A program made the translations under genes and the position numbers. From DATBHZ01 sp036557185 (GTDB lineage: Bacteria; Actinomycetota; Acidimicrobiia; IMCC26256; JAENVU01), in assembly GCA_036557185.1 (NCBI GenBank), contig DATBHZ010000124.1:1-22189 (forward strand): DNA of 22,189 nt, written 5' to 3'. Of this stretch, positions 7,316-14,711 are shown piece after piece; the first letter of the stretch is position 1; the number at the start of each line of letters is the position of its first letter. The notes under the pieces are model-generated. The model was not told where the DNA came from and ran no database searches. It saw nothing but the letters and a program-made list of their open reading frames with translations.

Positions 7316-7429
7316 GTGCTCCACCGGACTCTTCGCCGGGCCCACGGCGCGCCGAGCATCGCCCAAGGTCGCACCCCGCACGAGGTGCAGGACGAGCTCT
7401 GTCTGCGCGCGGGGCTTGCCGCCGCTTAG
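7316..7429 (+). CDS. Candidate leaderless leader ORF upstream of the sulfite reductase operon (37 aa)
   Basis: A 37-codon frame starts with GTG at 7316, exactly 6 nt after a TACGCT -10-like box (7304-7309), so the transcript could begin at the start codon. Such leaderless small ORFs are common in actinobacteria and some precede sulfur-assimilation genes, where Cys codons sense cysteine supply. This one has a single Cys codon near its end (DELCLRAGLAAA), fewer than in known polycysteine examples. Its stop at 7427-7429 is followed by 99 bp with competing GC-rich hairpins and then the reductase gene. There is no Shine-Dalgarno sequence. Coding status is uncertain: a 37-codon open frame is not rare at this GC content. 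Confidence 0.35.
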   Translation: MLHRTLRRAHGAPSIAQGRTPHEVQDELCLRAGLAAA

Positions 7430-7528
7430 GCGTCCTCCCCGCGTCCCACCCCGCCCGGGGTCGTCGCGCGCACGCTCGCAGTAGGCCCCGGGACCCCCTC
7501 CCCTGTCCTACCTGTGAGGTGCACGAGC
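7430..7528 (+). promoter_or_regulatory. GC-rich leader with mutually exclusive stems and the reductase ribosome-binding site
   Basis: A local stem ACCCC/GGGGT (7448-7461) competes with two longer-range pairings of the same G-run: CCCGGGG (7454-7460) with CCCCGGG (7486-7492), and GGGGTC (7457-7462) with GACCCC (7492-7497). Just before the start, ACCT (7510-7513) can pair with AGGT (7517-7520), covering the Shine-Dalgarno sequence TGAGGTG (7515-7521). This arrangement resembles an attenuator, but a GC-rich segment yields such pairings easily by chance. Confidence 0.3.
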
Positions 7529-9310
7529 GTGGCCATCAACCTCGAAGAGCTCAGAGCCCGCCCCCTCGACCCCGAGGTCGACGACGAGCTCGCCAACTTC
7601 TCTGCTGCGGTCGAGGGGTACCTCGCGGGCGAGATCGCCGAAGACGTCTTCCGGGTCATGCGTCTGAACCAGGGCATCTACGGACAACGTCAGGGCGGCA
7701 CCAACCAGATGCTGCGCGTCAAGGTGCCGCACGGCCGGCTCGACGCCGAACAGCTCGAGATGTTCGCCGCCGTCGCGGACCTGTACTCCCGCGGCTGGGG
7801 CCACCTCACGACGCGGCAGAACGTGCAGTTCCACTTCGTCCAGCTGGGCGAGACGCCCGAGGCGCTGCGCCTGCTCGCCTCGGTCGGGCTGACGAGCCGC
7901 GAGGCGTGCGGCGACACCGTCCGGAACGTCGCCGGGTGCCACCTCGCGGGCGCGTGCCCCTTCGAGGTGCTCGACATCTCGCCGTGGGCGCAGGCCGCGA
8001 CCAATCTGTTCCTTCGCAACCCGATCGCGCAGCGCCTCCCGCGCAAGTTCAAGATCAACTTCAGCGGCTGCGCCACCGACTGCGGGCAGGCGATGTTCAA
8101 CGACGTCGGCGTGATCGCGATCTCTCGCGCGCTCCCCGACGGCACCACCGAGCCAGGCTTCCGGGTCTTCCTCGCGGGCGGGCTCGGCGCCAATCCGCAC
8201 CCGGCGCAGGCGCTCGAGGAGTTCACGTCGCGCGAAGACCTGCTGCCCACGATCGAGGCCGTGCTGCGCACCTTCGATCACTACGGCAACCGCGACAACA
8301 AGCTCCGCGCCCGCATGAAGTGGCTGGTCGACACGATGGGCATCGAGGAGCTCCGTGAGCGGATCATCAAGGAGCGCACGTTCCTGCGCGCGTCCGCGAC
8401 GTGGCCCGGCGGCATTCCGGAGATCGTCGAGGAGCGCGGCGACGCGCCGGCGGGCACCGGCACCACGGTCGCGGCCGACGGCGGAATCCCCGTCGAGCTG
8501 ACGGGCCTCGACGACGCGAAGCGCTGGGAGCTCGCGAACGTCGTACGCGGGCGCGCGAACGGGACCGTCAGCGCGTATGCACATGCCAAGCTCGGCGACA
8601 TCACGAGCGACCAGTTCCGCAAGCTCGCCGACATCCAGCGCGAGCTCGGCGTCGAGATCCGCGTCACCAATCGCCAGAACTTCGTGCTGCGCGGGCTCGC
8701 CGAGGAGCAGCTCCCGCTGCTCTACGAGCGGCTCGTCGACGCCGACATGCACCGGCCCGGTGCCGAGCTGGCCCGCGACGTCGTAAGCTGCCCCGGCGCC
8801 GACACCTGCAACCTCGCGGTCACCCAGTCACGAGGCCTCGCAGCCGACATCGACCAGGCGCTCGAGGAAGCAGGCCTCGCCGAGGTCGGCGGCGTCCGCG
8901 TCAACATCTCCGGCTGCACCAACTCGTGCGGGCAGCACCACATCTCCGACATCGGTTTCGTCGGTCTCGAGCGCCGCGCGCACGGACGCTCCGCGCCGGG
9001 CTATCAGATGCTGCTCGGCGGACAGAACGGGAACATGGAGGTCACGTTCGGCGAGAAAGCGACCAAGCTGCCGGCCAAGGCTGCGTCGGAAGCCGTCGTG
9101 CGCGTCGTCGGCAAGTTCGCCGGTGAGCGCGAAGCCGGCGAGACGTTCGGCGGGTGGCTGGCCCGCTCGGGTGGTGCCACCGCCATCGGCACGACGCTCA
9201 AGGATCTCGACGAGTTCCCGACTCCCGAAGACCGCCCCGACTTCTACATCGACTTCGACGAGACCGGTCCGTACGTGGCCGAGACCGGCGAGAGCGAGTG
9301 CGCGACATGA
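7529..9310 (+). CDS. Ferredoxin-type sulfite/nitrite reductase, siroheme and [4Fe-4S]
   Basis: 593 residues from a GTG at 7529 with TGAGGTG 7 nt upstream; an in-frame GTG at 7514 is less likely. It has the two-fold repeat of the sulfite/nitrite reductase family: each half has a ferredoxin-like domain with an RQN segment (LTTRQNVQFHF at 93-103; VTNRQNFVLRG at 379-389) and a siroheme/cluster domain. The second half has the canonical Cys set C421-X5-C427 and C463-X3-C467. Unusually, the first half also has a full set, C137-X5-C143 and C181-X3-C185, with similar spacing. The stop overlaps the cysH ATG (ATGA). With an APS reductase as partner, the likely job is six-electron reduction of sulfite to sulfide; nitrite reduction cannot be excluded. 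Confidence 0.9.
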   Translation: MAINLEELRARPLDPEVDDELANFSAAVEGYLAGEIAEDVFRVMRLNQGIYGQRQGGTNQMLRVKVPHGRLDAEQLEMFAAVADLYSRGWGHLTTRQNVQFHFVQLGETPEALRLLASVGLTSREACGDTVRNVAGCHLAGACPFEVLDISPWAQAATNLFLRNPIAQRLPRKFKINFSGCATDCGQAMFNDVGVIAISRALPDGTTEPGFRVFLAGGLGANPHPAQALEEFTSREDLLPTIEAVLRTFDHYGNRDNKLRARMKWLVDTMGIEELRERIIKERTFLRASATWPGGIPEIVEERGDAPAGTGTTVAADGGIPVELTGLDDAKRWELANVVRGRANGTVSAYAHAKLGDITSDQFRKLADIQRELGVEIRVTNRQNFVLRGLAEEQLPLLYERLVDADMHRPGAELARDVVSCPGADTCNLAVTQSRGLAADIDQALEEAGLAEVGGVRVNISGCTNSCGQHHISDIGFVGLERRAHGRSAPGYQMLLGGQNGNMEVTFGEKATKLPAKAASEAVVRVVGKFAGEREAGETFGGWLARSGGATAIGTTLKDLDEFPTPEDRPDFYIDFDETGPYVAETGESECAT

Positions 9311-9984
9311 CGGCCACGGTGAGCGAGGTTCCCGACCTCGGCGAATTGCATGCCATCTCGGAGAGCTTCGAGACGAAGGCCGCGTCGGCTGTCGTCGCAT
9401 GGGCGTACGACCGGTTCGACGACGGGCTGGTGCTCGCCGCGTCGTTCCAGGACTGCGTGCTGATCGACGTCGTCGCCCGGACTGTTCCCGGCGTCGAGGT
9501 CGTCTTCCTCGACACGCAGTATCACTTCGCCGAGACGCTCTGGTACGTGGAGGAGGTGCGCAAGCGCTACGACCTGGATCTCACCGTCGTGGAGCCCGCC
9601 GTCCCCCAGGACAACCTCTGGATCACGGATCCGGACGCGTGCTGCAACGCCCGGAAGGTCGAGCCGCTCCAGCGCGCCCTCGAAGGCCGCTTGGCCTGGA
9701 TGAGCGGGCTCCGGCGCGACGAGTCGCCAGGGCGCGCGAAGACGCCGATCGTGACGTACGACATCGCGCGCGGTCTCGTGAAGATCAACCCGCTCGCCAC
9801 CTGGACCGACGCGGACGTGCGCGGTTACCAGCGCGATCACGAGCTGCCAGTGCACCCGCTCGCCGAACGCGGCTACGCGTCGATCGGCTGCTGGCCCTGC
9901 ACGCGCCCGATCGAAGAGGGCGAGGACGCTCGCGCCGGCCGGTGGGCAGGTACCGACAAGACGGAGTGCGGCCTGCACCTTTGA
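9307..9984 (+). CDS. cysH: Adenylylsulfate (APS) reductase, CysH family with [4Fe-4S] motif
   Basis: 225 residues, the usual size of the thioredoxin-dependent bacterial APS reductases. It reduces adenylylsulfate to sulfite and AMP. The cluster ligands are present: C112-C113 in DPDACCNARK and C195-X2-C198 in YASIGCWPCTRP, the CC-X~80-CxxC signature that separates APS reductases from the cluster-free PAPS reductases. The catalytic C-terminal Cys is in KTECGLHL (C221). Substrate-binding segments include ASFQDCVLID, VFLDTQYHF and WMSGLRRDES. The ATG overlaps the reductase stop, so sulfite formation and reduction are encoded as a coupled pair. No sulfate transporter, ATP sulfurylase or sirohydrochlorin gene follows in this window; the downstream genes belong to another process. 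Confidence 0.95.
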   Translation: MTATVSEVPDLGELHAISESFETKAASAVVAWAYDRFDDGLVLAASFQDCVLIDVVARTVPGVEVVFLDTQYHFAETLWYVEEVRKRYDLDLTVVEPAVPQDNLWITDPDACCNARKVEPLQRALEGRLAWMSGLRRDESPGRAKTPIVTYDIARGLVKINPLATWTDADVRGYQRDHELPVHPLAERGYASIGCWPCTRPIEEGEDARAGRWAGTDKTECGLHL

Positions 9985-10022
9985 GCCCTCGGGCTCCGGG
10001 CCTCCTCTGTCATAGTGGCGGC

Positions 10023-10790
10023 GTGCCGGTCCACGACGTTGCTGCCACGGGATTCGACAAGGAAGCCGGCCCCTACGACCGCGCCCGGCCGAGCTATCCG
10101 GACGACGCCGTGGCCTGGATCGCCGAGAATCTCCGCTTCGAGCCGTCGAGGACCGTCGCCGACGTCGCGGCTGGGACCGGCAAGCTCACGCGCCTGCTCG
10201 TGCCGTTCGGCGCGAGCATCGTGGCAGTCGAGCCGATCGACGGCATGCGCGCCGGGCTCCGCCAGAACGTGCCCGAAGTGGTGGCGGTCGCGGGCACTGC
10301 CGAGGCACTCCCGTTCGCCGACGAGTCCCTCGACGCGATCACGGTGGCGCAGGCGTTCCACTGGTTCGACGCCGCCGCGGCCCTCCGGGAGTTCGGCCGT
10401 GTCCTCGCTCCGCGAGGCCGTCTCGCGCTCGTCTGGAACGCACGCGATCGCACCGCCCCCCTCGTCGACGCGATCTGGTCGATCATGGATCGCGTCGAGC
10501 GCGACGCGCCGTGGCGGGCACACGACGAATGGCACGAGTCCGCGTTCGTCGAGACCGGCTTCTTCGGACCGCTGCACGAAGCGACGTTCGCCAACGCGCA
10601 GCTGCTCTCGCCCGAGGGAATGGTGGAGCGGGTGCAATCCGTGAGCCACGTCGCCGTCCTGCCCAGGGACGAGCAGGAGAAGGTTCTCGACGAGGTGCGC
10701 AGCGTGCTGGCGACACACCCCGACGCCGCGGGCAGATCGGAGCTCACGGTTCCGTACCGGGTCGACGCCTACTGGTGCGAGCGCGCGTGA
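10023..10790 (+). CDS. Class I SAM-dependent methyltransferase (UbiE/Methyltransf_11-like)
   Basis: 255 residues. Motif I is VADVAAGTGKLTRLL (45-59), the ribose-binding acidic residue is in IVAVEPIDGM, followed by GTAEALPFADESLDAITVAQAFHWFD and LREFGRVLAPRGRLALVWN. The start FDKEAGPYDRARPSYP is typical of a common actinobacterial methyltransferase group of unknown substrate. The GTG at 10023 has no Shine-Dalgarno sequence but sits 6 nt after CATAGT (10011-10016), a -10-like box, so translation may be leaderless. The stop overlaps the murT GTG (GTGA). It lies 38 bp after cysH, so readthrough from the cys operon is also possible. A role in cell-wall or lipid chemistry is suggested only by linkage to murT-gatD. 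Confidence 0.85.
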   Translation: MPVHDVAATGFDKEAGPYDRARPSYPDDAVAWIAENLRFEPSRTVADVAAGTGKLTRLLVPFGASIVAVEPIDGMRAGLRQNVPEVVAVAGTAEALPFADESLDAITVAQAFHWFDAAAALREFGRVLAPRGRLALVWNARDRTAPLVDAIWSIMDRVERDAPWRAHDEWHESAFVETGFFGPLHEATFANAQLLSPEGMVERVQSVSHVAVLPRDEQEKVLDEVRSVLATHPDAAGRSELTVPYRVDAYWCERA

Positions 10791-12013
10791 CGAAGAGCGC
10801 GCGAGCGCGCATCGCGCTGGCAACGGGGAACCTCGCCGGCTGGGCATCGCGTGCGACCGGGCGCGGCGCGGGGACCCAGATCAGCGGGCGCGCCATGCTC
10901 GCGATCGATCCCAGCCTCCTGACGGAGCTCGCCGACACGCGTCGCATCGCGGTCGTCTCCGCCACCAACGGCAAGACCACCACCGCGCATCTGCTCACCG
11001 AAGCCCTTCGGGGGTCGGGACAACGCGTCGCGAGCAATCACACCGGCGCGAACATGCCGGCAGGCATCGCCGCGGCGCTCGGGCGTGACGACGCGCCCGT
11101 GGCCGTGCTCGAGGTCGACGAGCGATGGGTGCCGCCGGTCGCCGAGGAGATCGACATCGAGCTGCTGGTCCTCGGCAACCTCACGCGTGACCAGCTCGAC
11201 CGCTTCGGCGAGGTACGCGGCATCGCGCAACGTTGGCGCAAGCTCTGCGAAGCACAGCCGCAGATCGCAATCGTCGCGAACGCCTCCGACCCTCACATCG
11301 TCTGGGCCGTCGAACCGGCGAAGTCCGTGATCTGGGTCGCGTTGGGGGCACCGTGGCGTGGCGACGCCGCGACCTGCCCCAGCTGTGCGGCGCTCCTGTC
11401 GTGGTCCGCGGATCGCTTCGACTGCGCGGATTGCGGCTTCGCACAGCCCGACACCCCCAACCGGCTCGAAGGCGACGAGCTCGTCCTCGGATCGACGCGG
11501 GTCGCGCTGCCGGGATCGCTGCCCGGCCACTGGAACCGCATGAACGCTGCGCTCGCGCTGACGACCGCCATCGAGCACTTCGGCGTGGACGCGCCGGCGG
11601 CCGCACGGGCGCTCGCGAGCGTTCGCGTGATCTCCGGCCGCTTCTCGAGCCGCCCGCTCGGCGACGGCCGCGAGGCGAAGATCATCCTGGCCAAGAATCC
11701 GGCAGGCTGGACCGAGGTGCTCCGGTGGATCGAAGGCCGCGACACCGCGGTGGTGCTCGCCGTGAACGCGCACGTCGCCGACGGCCGCGATCCCTCGTGG
11801 CTCTACGACGTCCCCTACGAGCTGCTGCGAGGCATGCAAGTCGCAGCAAGCGGTGAGCGATCCCTCGACGTCGCGGTTCGACTCGAGTACGGCGGCGTTC
11901 CGTGCATCGTCGAGAGCGATCCCCTGCGCGCGGCGCGCAATCTGCGGGGCCGCGATGTCCACGTGATCGCCTCGTACACGCAGTTCACGGCATTGACGAA
12001 GCGATCGTGGTGA
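10787..12013 (+). CDS. murT: Lipid II isoglutaminyl synthase subunit MurT (Mur-ligase family)
   Basis: 408 residues. With GatD it amidates the D-Glu of the lipid II stem peptide to D-isoglutamine at the cytoplasmic face of the membrane. The ATP-binding P-loop is SATNGKTTT (58-66), followed by the Mur-ligase segments NHTGANMPAG and LEVDERW. The inserted zinc ribbon typical of MurT is present: C197/C200 in CPSC and C213/C216 in CADC. Also visible are GHWNRMNAALA and, in the C-terminal domain, the conserved DGRDPSWLYDV. The GTG start overlaps the methyltransferase stop. Lack of a UDP-MurNAc ligase partner gene and the immediate gatD neighbour rule out a canonical MurC-F assignment. Confidence 0.95.
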   Translation: MTKSARARIALATGNLAGWASRATGRGAGTQISGRAMLAIDPSLLTELADTRRIAVVSATNGKTTTAHLLTEALRGSGQRVASNHTGANMPAGIAAALGRDDAPVAVLEVDERWVPPVAEEIDIELLVLGNLTRDQLDRFGEVRGIAQRWRKLCEAQPQIAIVANASDPHIVWAVEPAKSVIWVALGAPWRGDAATCPSCAALLSWSADRFDCADCGFAQPDTPNRLEGDELVLGSTRVALPGSLPGHWNRMNAALALTTAIEHFGVDAPAAARALASVRVISGRFSSRPLGDGREAKIILAKNPAGWTEVLRWIEGRDTAVVLAVNAHVADGRDPSWLYDVPYELLRGMQVAASGERSLDVAVRLEYGGVPCIVESDPLRAARNLRGRDVHVIASYTQFTALTKRSW

Positions 12014-12777
12014 AGCGGGATTCGTCGGTCCGGATCGGCCTGGTCTTCCCAGATCTCCTGGGGACGTACGGCGACCGGGGCAACGCGCTTGTCCTCGTGG
12101 AGCGATGCACGCGCCGGGGAGTTCCCGCGGAGCTGGTGGAGGTGCGCGGCGGGTCTGCCATCCCGGACTCGCTCGACGTGTACCTCTTCGGCGGAGGTGA
12201 GGACGACGCGCAGGTCATGGCGTCCGACGGAATGCGAAGGTCGCGCGCGTCCATCCAGCGTGCGCACGACAACGGTGCGGTCGTCTTCGCGGTGTGCGCC
12301 GGGTTCCAGCTGCTCGGGGAGACCTACGAGGCCAGCGACGGGTCGGTCCTCGACGGTCTCGGCACCATCGAGATGGACACGCGCTCGGGCGCACCGCGAC
12401 TGATCGGCGAGGTCGTCGTCGCCCCCGACGAGGCAACCGGCCTGCCCACCTTGACCGGATTCGAGAACCATGGGGGGCGCACGACGCTCGGCAAGTCCGC
12501 GCGGCCCCTCGGCTCGGTGATCGTGGGCCACGGCAATGGTGTCGGTGATGTCGACGGTGCAGTGGCCGATCGAATCGTCGGCACGTATCTGCACGGGCCC
12601 GCGTTGCCGCGCAACCCTGCGCTCGCCGACTACCTTCTCGAACCGGTCATCGGCGCGGCTGTTCGCGTGCCGCTGGACGACGGGCTCCCGATGGCACTGC
12701 GCGCGCAACGCCTCGGGGACGCGATGCTGACGGGAGTCGCTGCGAGAGTGCGCGACTGGAAGGTCAATCGGGGCTGA
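12010..12777 (+). CDS. gatD: Lipid II isoglutaminyl synthase glutaminase subunit GatD
   Basis: 255 residues of the CobB/CobQ-like class I glutamine amidotransferase family. It hydrolyses glutamine and passes ammonia to MurT. The nucleophile C96 lies in VFAVCAGFQLLG and the catalytic His is H195 in GTYLHGPALPRNP. The N-terminus LVFPDLLGTYGDRGNALVL and the segment LFGGGEDDAQ are characteristic of GatD. The GTG at 12010 overlaps the murT stop (GTGA); a GTG one codon earlier is an equal alternative. The last 14 bases overlap the end of the convergent PAP2-like gene, so no space remains for a separate terminator. Confidence 0.95.
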   Translation: MKRDSSVRIGLVFPDLLGTYGDRGNALVLVERCTRRGVPAELVEVRGGSAIPDSLDVYLFGGGEDDAQVMASDGMRRSRASIQRAHDNGAVVFAVCAGFQLLGETYEASDGSVLDGLGTIEMDTRSGAPRLIGEVVVAPDEATGLPTLTGFENHGGRTTLGKSARPLGSVIVGHGNGVGDVDGAVADRIVGTYLHGPALPRNPALADYLLEPVIGAAVRVPLDDGLPMALRAQRLGDAMLTGVAARVRDWKVNRG

Positions 12778-13438
12778 GCGCCAACTGCGGCGCGCTCAGA
12801 TGGTCGAGCAAGCGGCACCACAGCAAGACGACCGACATGCCCACCGCGATGCCACCGACGACGTCGAGCGGGTAGTGCCTGCCACTGAGCACGATCGCGA
12901 CACCGTTGTAGAGCATGATCGCAGCGCAGCCGCCGAGCAGCATCAGCCGCGCCGACTTGGACCGCGTGTAGGGCAGCGCGAGCACGAAGAAGACCGCCAC
13001 GAGCGCGGCAACCCCCGCTGCCGTCCCCGAGGGGAAGCACGGCGTCGGACGCCACCCCACGGTCTCGCGATCGATGACCGGCTTGAGGACGTACTCGACC
13101 ATCCACACCGTGCCCGGGATGGCGAGCACGGCTGCAGCGCGCGTCCACTGGCGTTGCACGGCACCCCAGAGGGCCATCGCGGCGATCCCGAACCACACGA
13201 ATGCGGCGCTGCCGAGCCCGACGCCGACCTTCCAGACCAGCGGTACGGCGTCGCGCGGAGCTTGCAGGTGCACGAGCGGAAGCTCCAGGCGAGTCGGGCC
13301 GCTCGTGTTCGCCAGCCACACCGAGAGCCCCACCAGTGTCGCGACACAGACCGCGACGACGACCGTGACGACCGGACGCAAGGAGCGCGGAAGGAGCACG
13401 CGCTCAGCGACGGGAGGAGGCGCGGCCAGCTGGGTCAT
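12764..13438 (-). CDS. PAP2-superfamily-like integral membrane phosphatase, degenerate motifs
   Basis: 224 residues with about five to six predicted membrane segments (roughly 22-43, 72-92, 101-117, 141-157, 164-185 and 191-209). The fold markers of PAP2 lipid phosphatases are present but altered: KPVIDR (119-124) lacks the directly following RP, PSGT (136-139) replaces PSGH, and the last motif is SGRHYPLD (185-192), which keeps H-x3-D but not the SR at the usual distance. Active PAP2 enzymes dephosphorylate lipids such as undecaprenyl pyrophosphate. With the PSG-H histidine changed to Thr, catalysis here is doubtful or modified. The ATG overlaps the ispG stop (ATGA), linking it to isoprenoid synthesis, which supports but does not prove a polyprenyl-phosphate role. 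Confidence 0.75.
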   Translation of the reverse strand: MTQLAAPPPVAERVLLPRSLRPVVTVVVAVCVATLVGLSVWLANTSGPTRLELPLVHLQAPRDAVPLVWKVGVGLGSAAFVWFGIAAMALWGAVQRQWTRAAAVLAIPGTVWMVEYVLKPVIDRETVGWRPTPCFPSGTAAGVAALVAVFFVLALPYTRSKSARLMLLGGCAAIMLYNGVAIVLSGRHYPLDVVGGIAVGMSVVLLWCRLLDHLSAPQLALSPD

Positions 13439-14679
13439 GAACCGGTGCGCGGCTCCGAAGCAGCCACCTCGCGGATGCGCTCGATCTTGTCCTCGCTGTG
13501 GTTCGCGTCCGTCCCCTGCACGCGGAGCAGCTCCACACGCGTCGCTTCGGCTTCCGCCTCCGCTCCTGCGTCGGCTCCCGCGATCACGGCGTCGATCCCC
13601 TCGGCCATGATCTTCTCCGCCTCGGCCACGAGCGCATCGACCATCTCGGCCTCGGGCACGACACGTACCACGTGGCCCTTGACGAACAGGTGGCCCTTTC
13701 CGCGGCCCGCGGCGATGCCGAGGTCCGCCTCGCGCGCCTCACCGGGCCCGTTCACCACGCAGCCCATCACGGCGACCTGCAGGGGGATCTTGCGATCGGC
13801 GAGCGCGGCCTGCGCCGCGCCTGCAACCTCGATGACGTCGACCTCGGCGCGTCCGCACGACGGGCACGCGATGAGGTCGAGCCCCTTGCGCTCACGGAGT
13901 CCGAGCGACTCGAGCAGCGTGCGACCGGCGCGCGCCTCCTCGACCGGATCAGCGGTCAGCGAGTACCGGATGGTGTCGCCGATCCCCTCCGCGAGCAGCG
14001 TGCCGATCCCGGCCGTCGACTTCACGATGCCCGCCGGCGGTGGACCGGCCTCGGTGACGCCGAGGTGCAACGGATGGTCGACGGTCTCGGACAGCATCCG
14101 GTACGCGTCGATCATGGTGCGAACGTTGCTCGCCTTGACCGAGATCTTGCAGTCCTCGAAGCCCACCTCCGCGAAATAGCCGAGCTCGCGTTGGGCCGAC
14201 GCGACGAGCGCCTCCGGCGTCGCTCCGCCGAAGCGCGCGGCGATGTCGGGGTCGAGGCTCCCCGCGTTGACGCCGATCCTGATCGGCAGGCCGCGGTCCT
14301 TGGCCTCGCTCGCTACGAGCTTGATCTGCTCGGGCTTGCGGATGTTGCCGGGGTTGAGGCGCAGGCCGTGCACGCCGGCCTCCATCGCCGCGAGCGCGAG
14401 CGCGTGCTGGAAGTGGATGTCCGCGATGATCGGCACGGGCGAGCGCGGCACGATCTGCGCCAGGCCCTCGGCCGCCTCCTCCTCGTTGCAGGTGCAGCGG
14501 ACGATGTCGCAGCCGGCGCCGGCGAGCGCGTAGATCTGGGCGAGTGTTCCTTCGACGTCTGCGGTCTTCGTCGTGGTCATCGACTGCACCGAGATCGGTG
14601 CGTCACCGCCCACCGCGACCGACGGTCCGGGCGGGCGGCCCACCAACAGCTTGCGGGTGACCCGCCGCTCGAAGCTCAC
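13435..14679 (-). CDS. ispG: 4-hydroxy-3-methylbut-2-en-1-yl diphosphate synthase (GcpE/IspG)
   Basis: 414 residues. It converts MEcPP to HMBPP, the penultimate step of the MEP isoprenoid pathway. The N-terminal TIM barrel shows PISVQSMTTTKTADV, IIADIHFQHALAL and GLRLNPGNI. The C-terminal cluster domain has the [4Fe-4S] ligands C272 and C275 (ACPSCGR), C307 (MGCVVNGPGE) and E314, matching the known E. coli spacing. After about residue 360 there is an extra Ala/Glu-rich tail, beginning with AGADAGAEAEAEATRVELLR and running to a charged C-terminus, that is not part of the catalytic fold. It sits 32 bp after rseP on the same strand, with dxr one gene further up, so two MEP enzymes share the cluster. 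Confidence 0.97.
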   Translation of the reverse strand: MSFERRVTRKLLVGRPPGPSVAVGGDAPISVQSMTTTKTADVEGTLAQIYALAGAGCDIVRCTCNEEEAAEGLAQIVPRSPVPIIADIHFQHALALAAMEAGVHGLRLNPGNIRKPEQIKLVASEAKDRGLPIRIGVNAGSLDPDIAARFGGATPEALVASAQRELGYFAEVGFEDCKISVKASNVRTMIDAYRMLSETVDHPLHLGVTEAGPPPAGIVKSTAGIGTLLAEGIGDTIRYSLTADPVEEARAGRTLLESLGLRERKGLDLIACPSCGRAEVDVIEVAGAAQAALADRKIPLQVAVMGCVVNGPGEAREADLGIAAGRGKGHLFVKGHVVRVVPEAEMVDALVAEAEKIMAEGIDAVIAGADAGAEAEAEATRVELLRVQGTDANHSEDKIERIREVAASEPRTGS

Positions 14680-14711
14680 CGCGCCAGCCTACGACGCAGC
14701 CGGAGCGGACC

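Noticed and set aside
7154..7381. N-terminal extension of the phosphoesterase up to the first ATG
   Set aside because: It would place about 76 residues of Arg/Ser/Trp-rich sequence before the Tat signal and cross the operator-like repeats; the GTG at 7153 gives a normal Tat signal at the N-terminus.
5918..7429. A 503-codon plus-strand frame antisense to the phosphoesterase
   Set aside because: Shadow of a gene with clear family motifs. Only its last 37 codons, which lie beyond the phosphoesterase start, were kept as a separate leader-ORF candidate.
14680..14711. Terminator between rseP and ispG
   Set aside because: The 32-bp gap has no convincing inverted repeat or U-run; the genes look co-transcribed.
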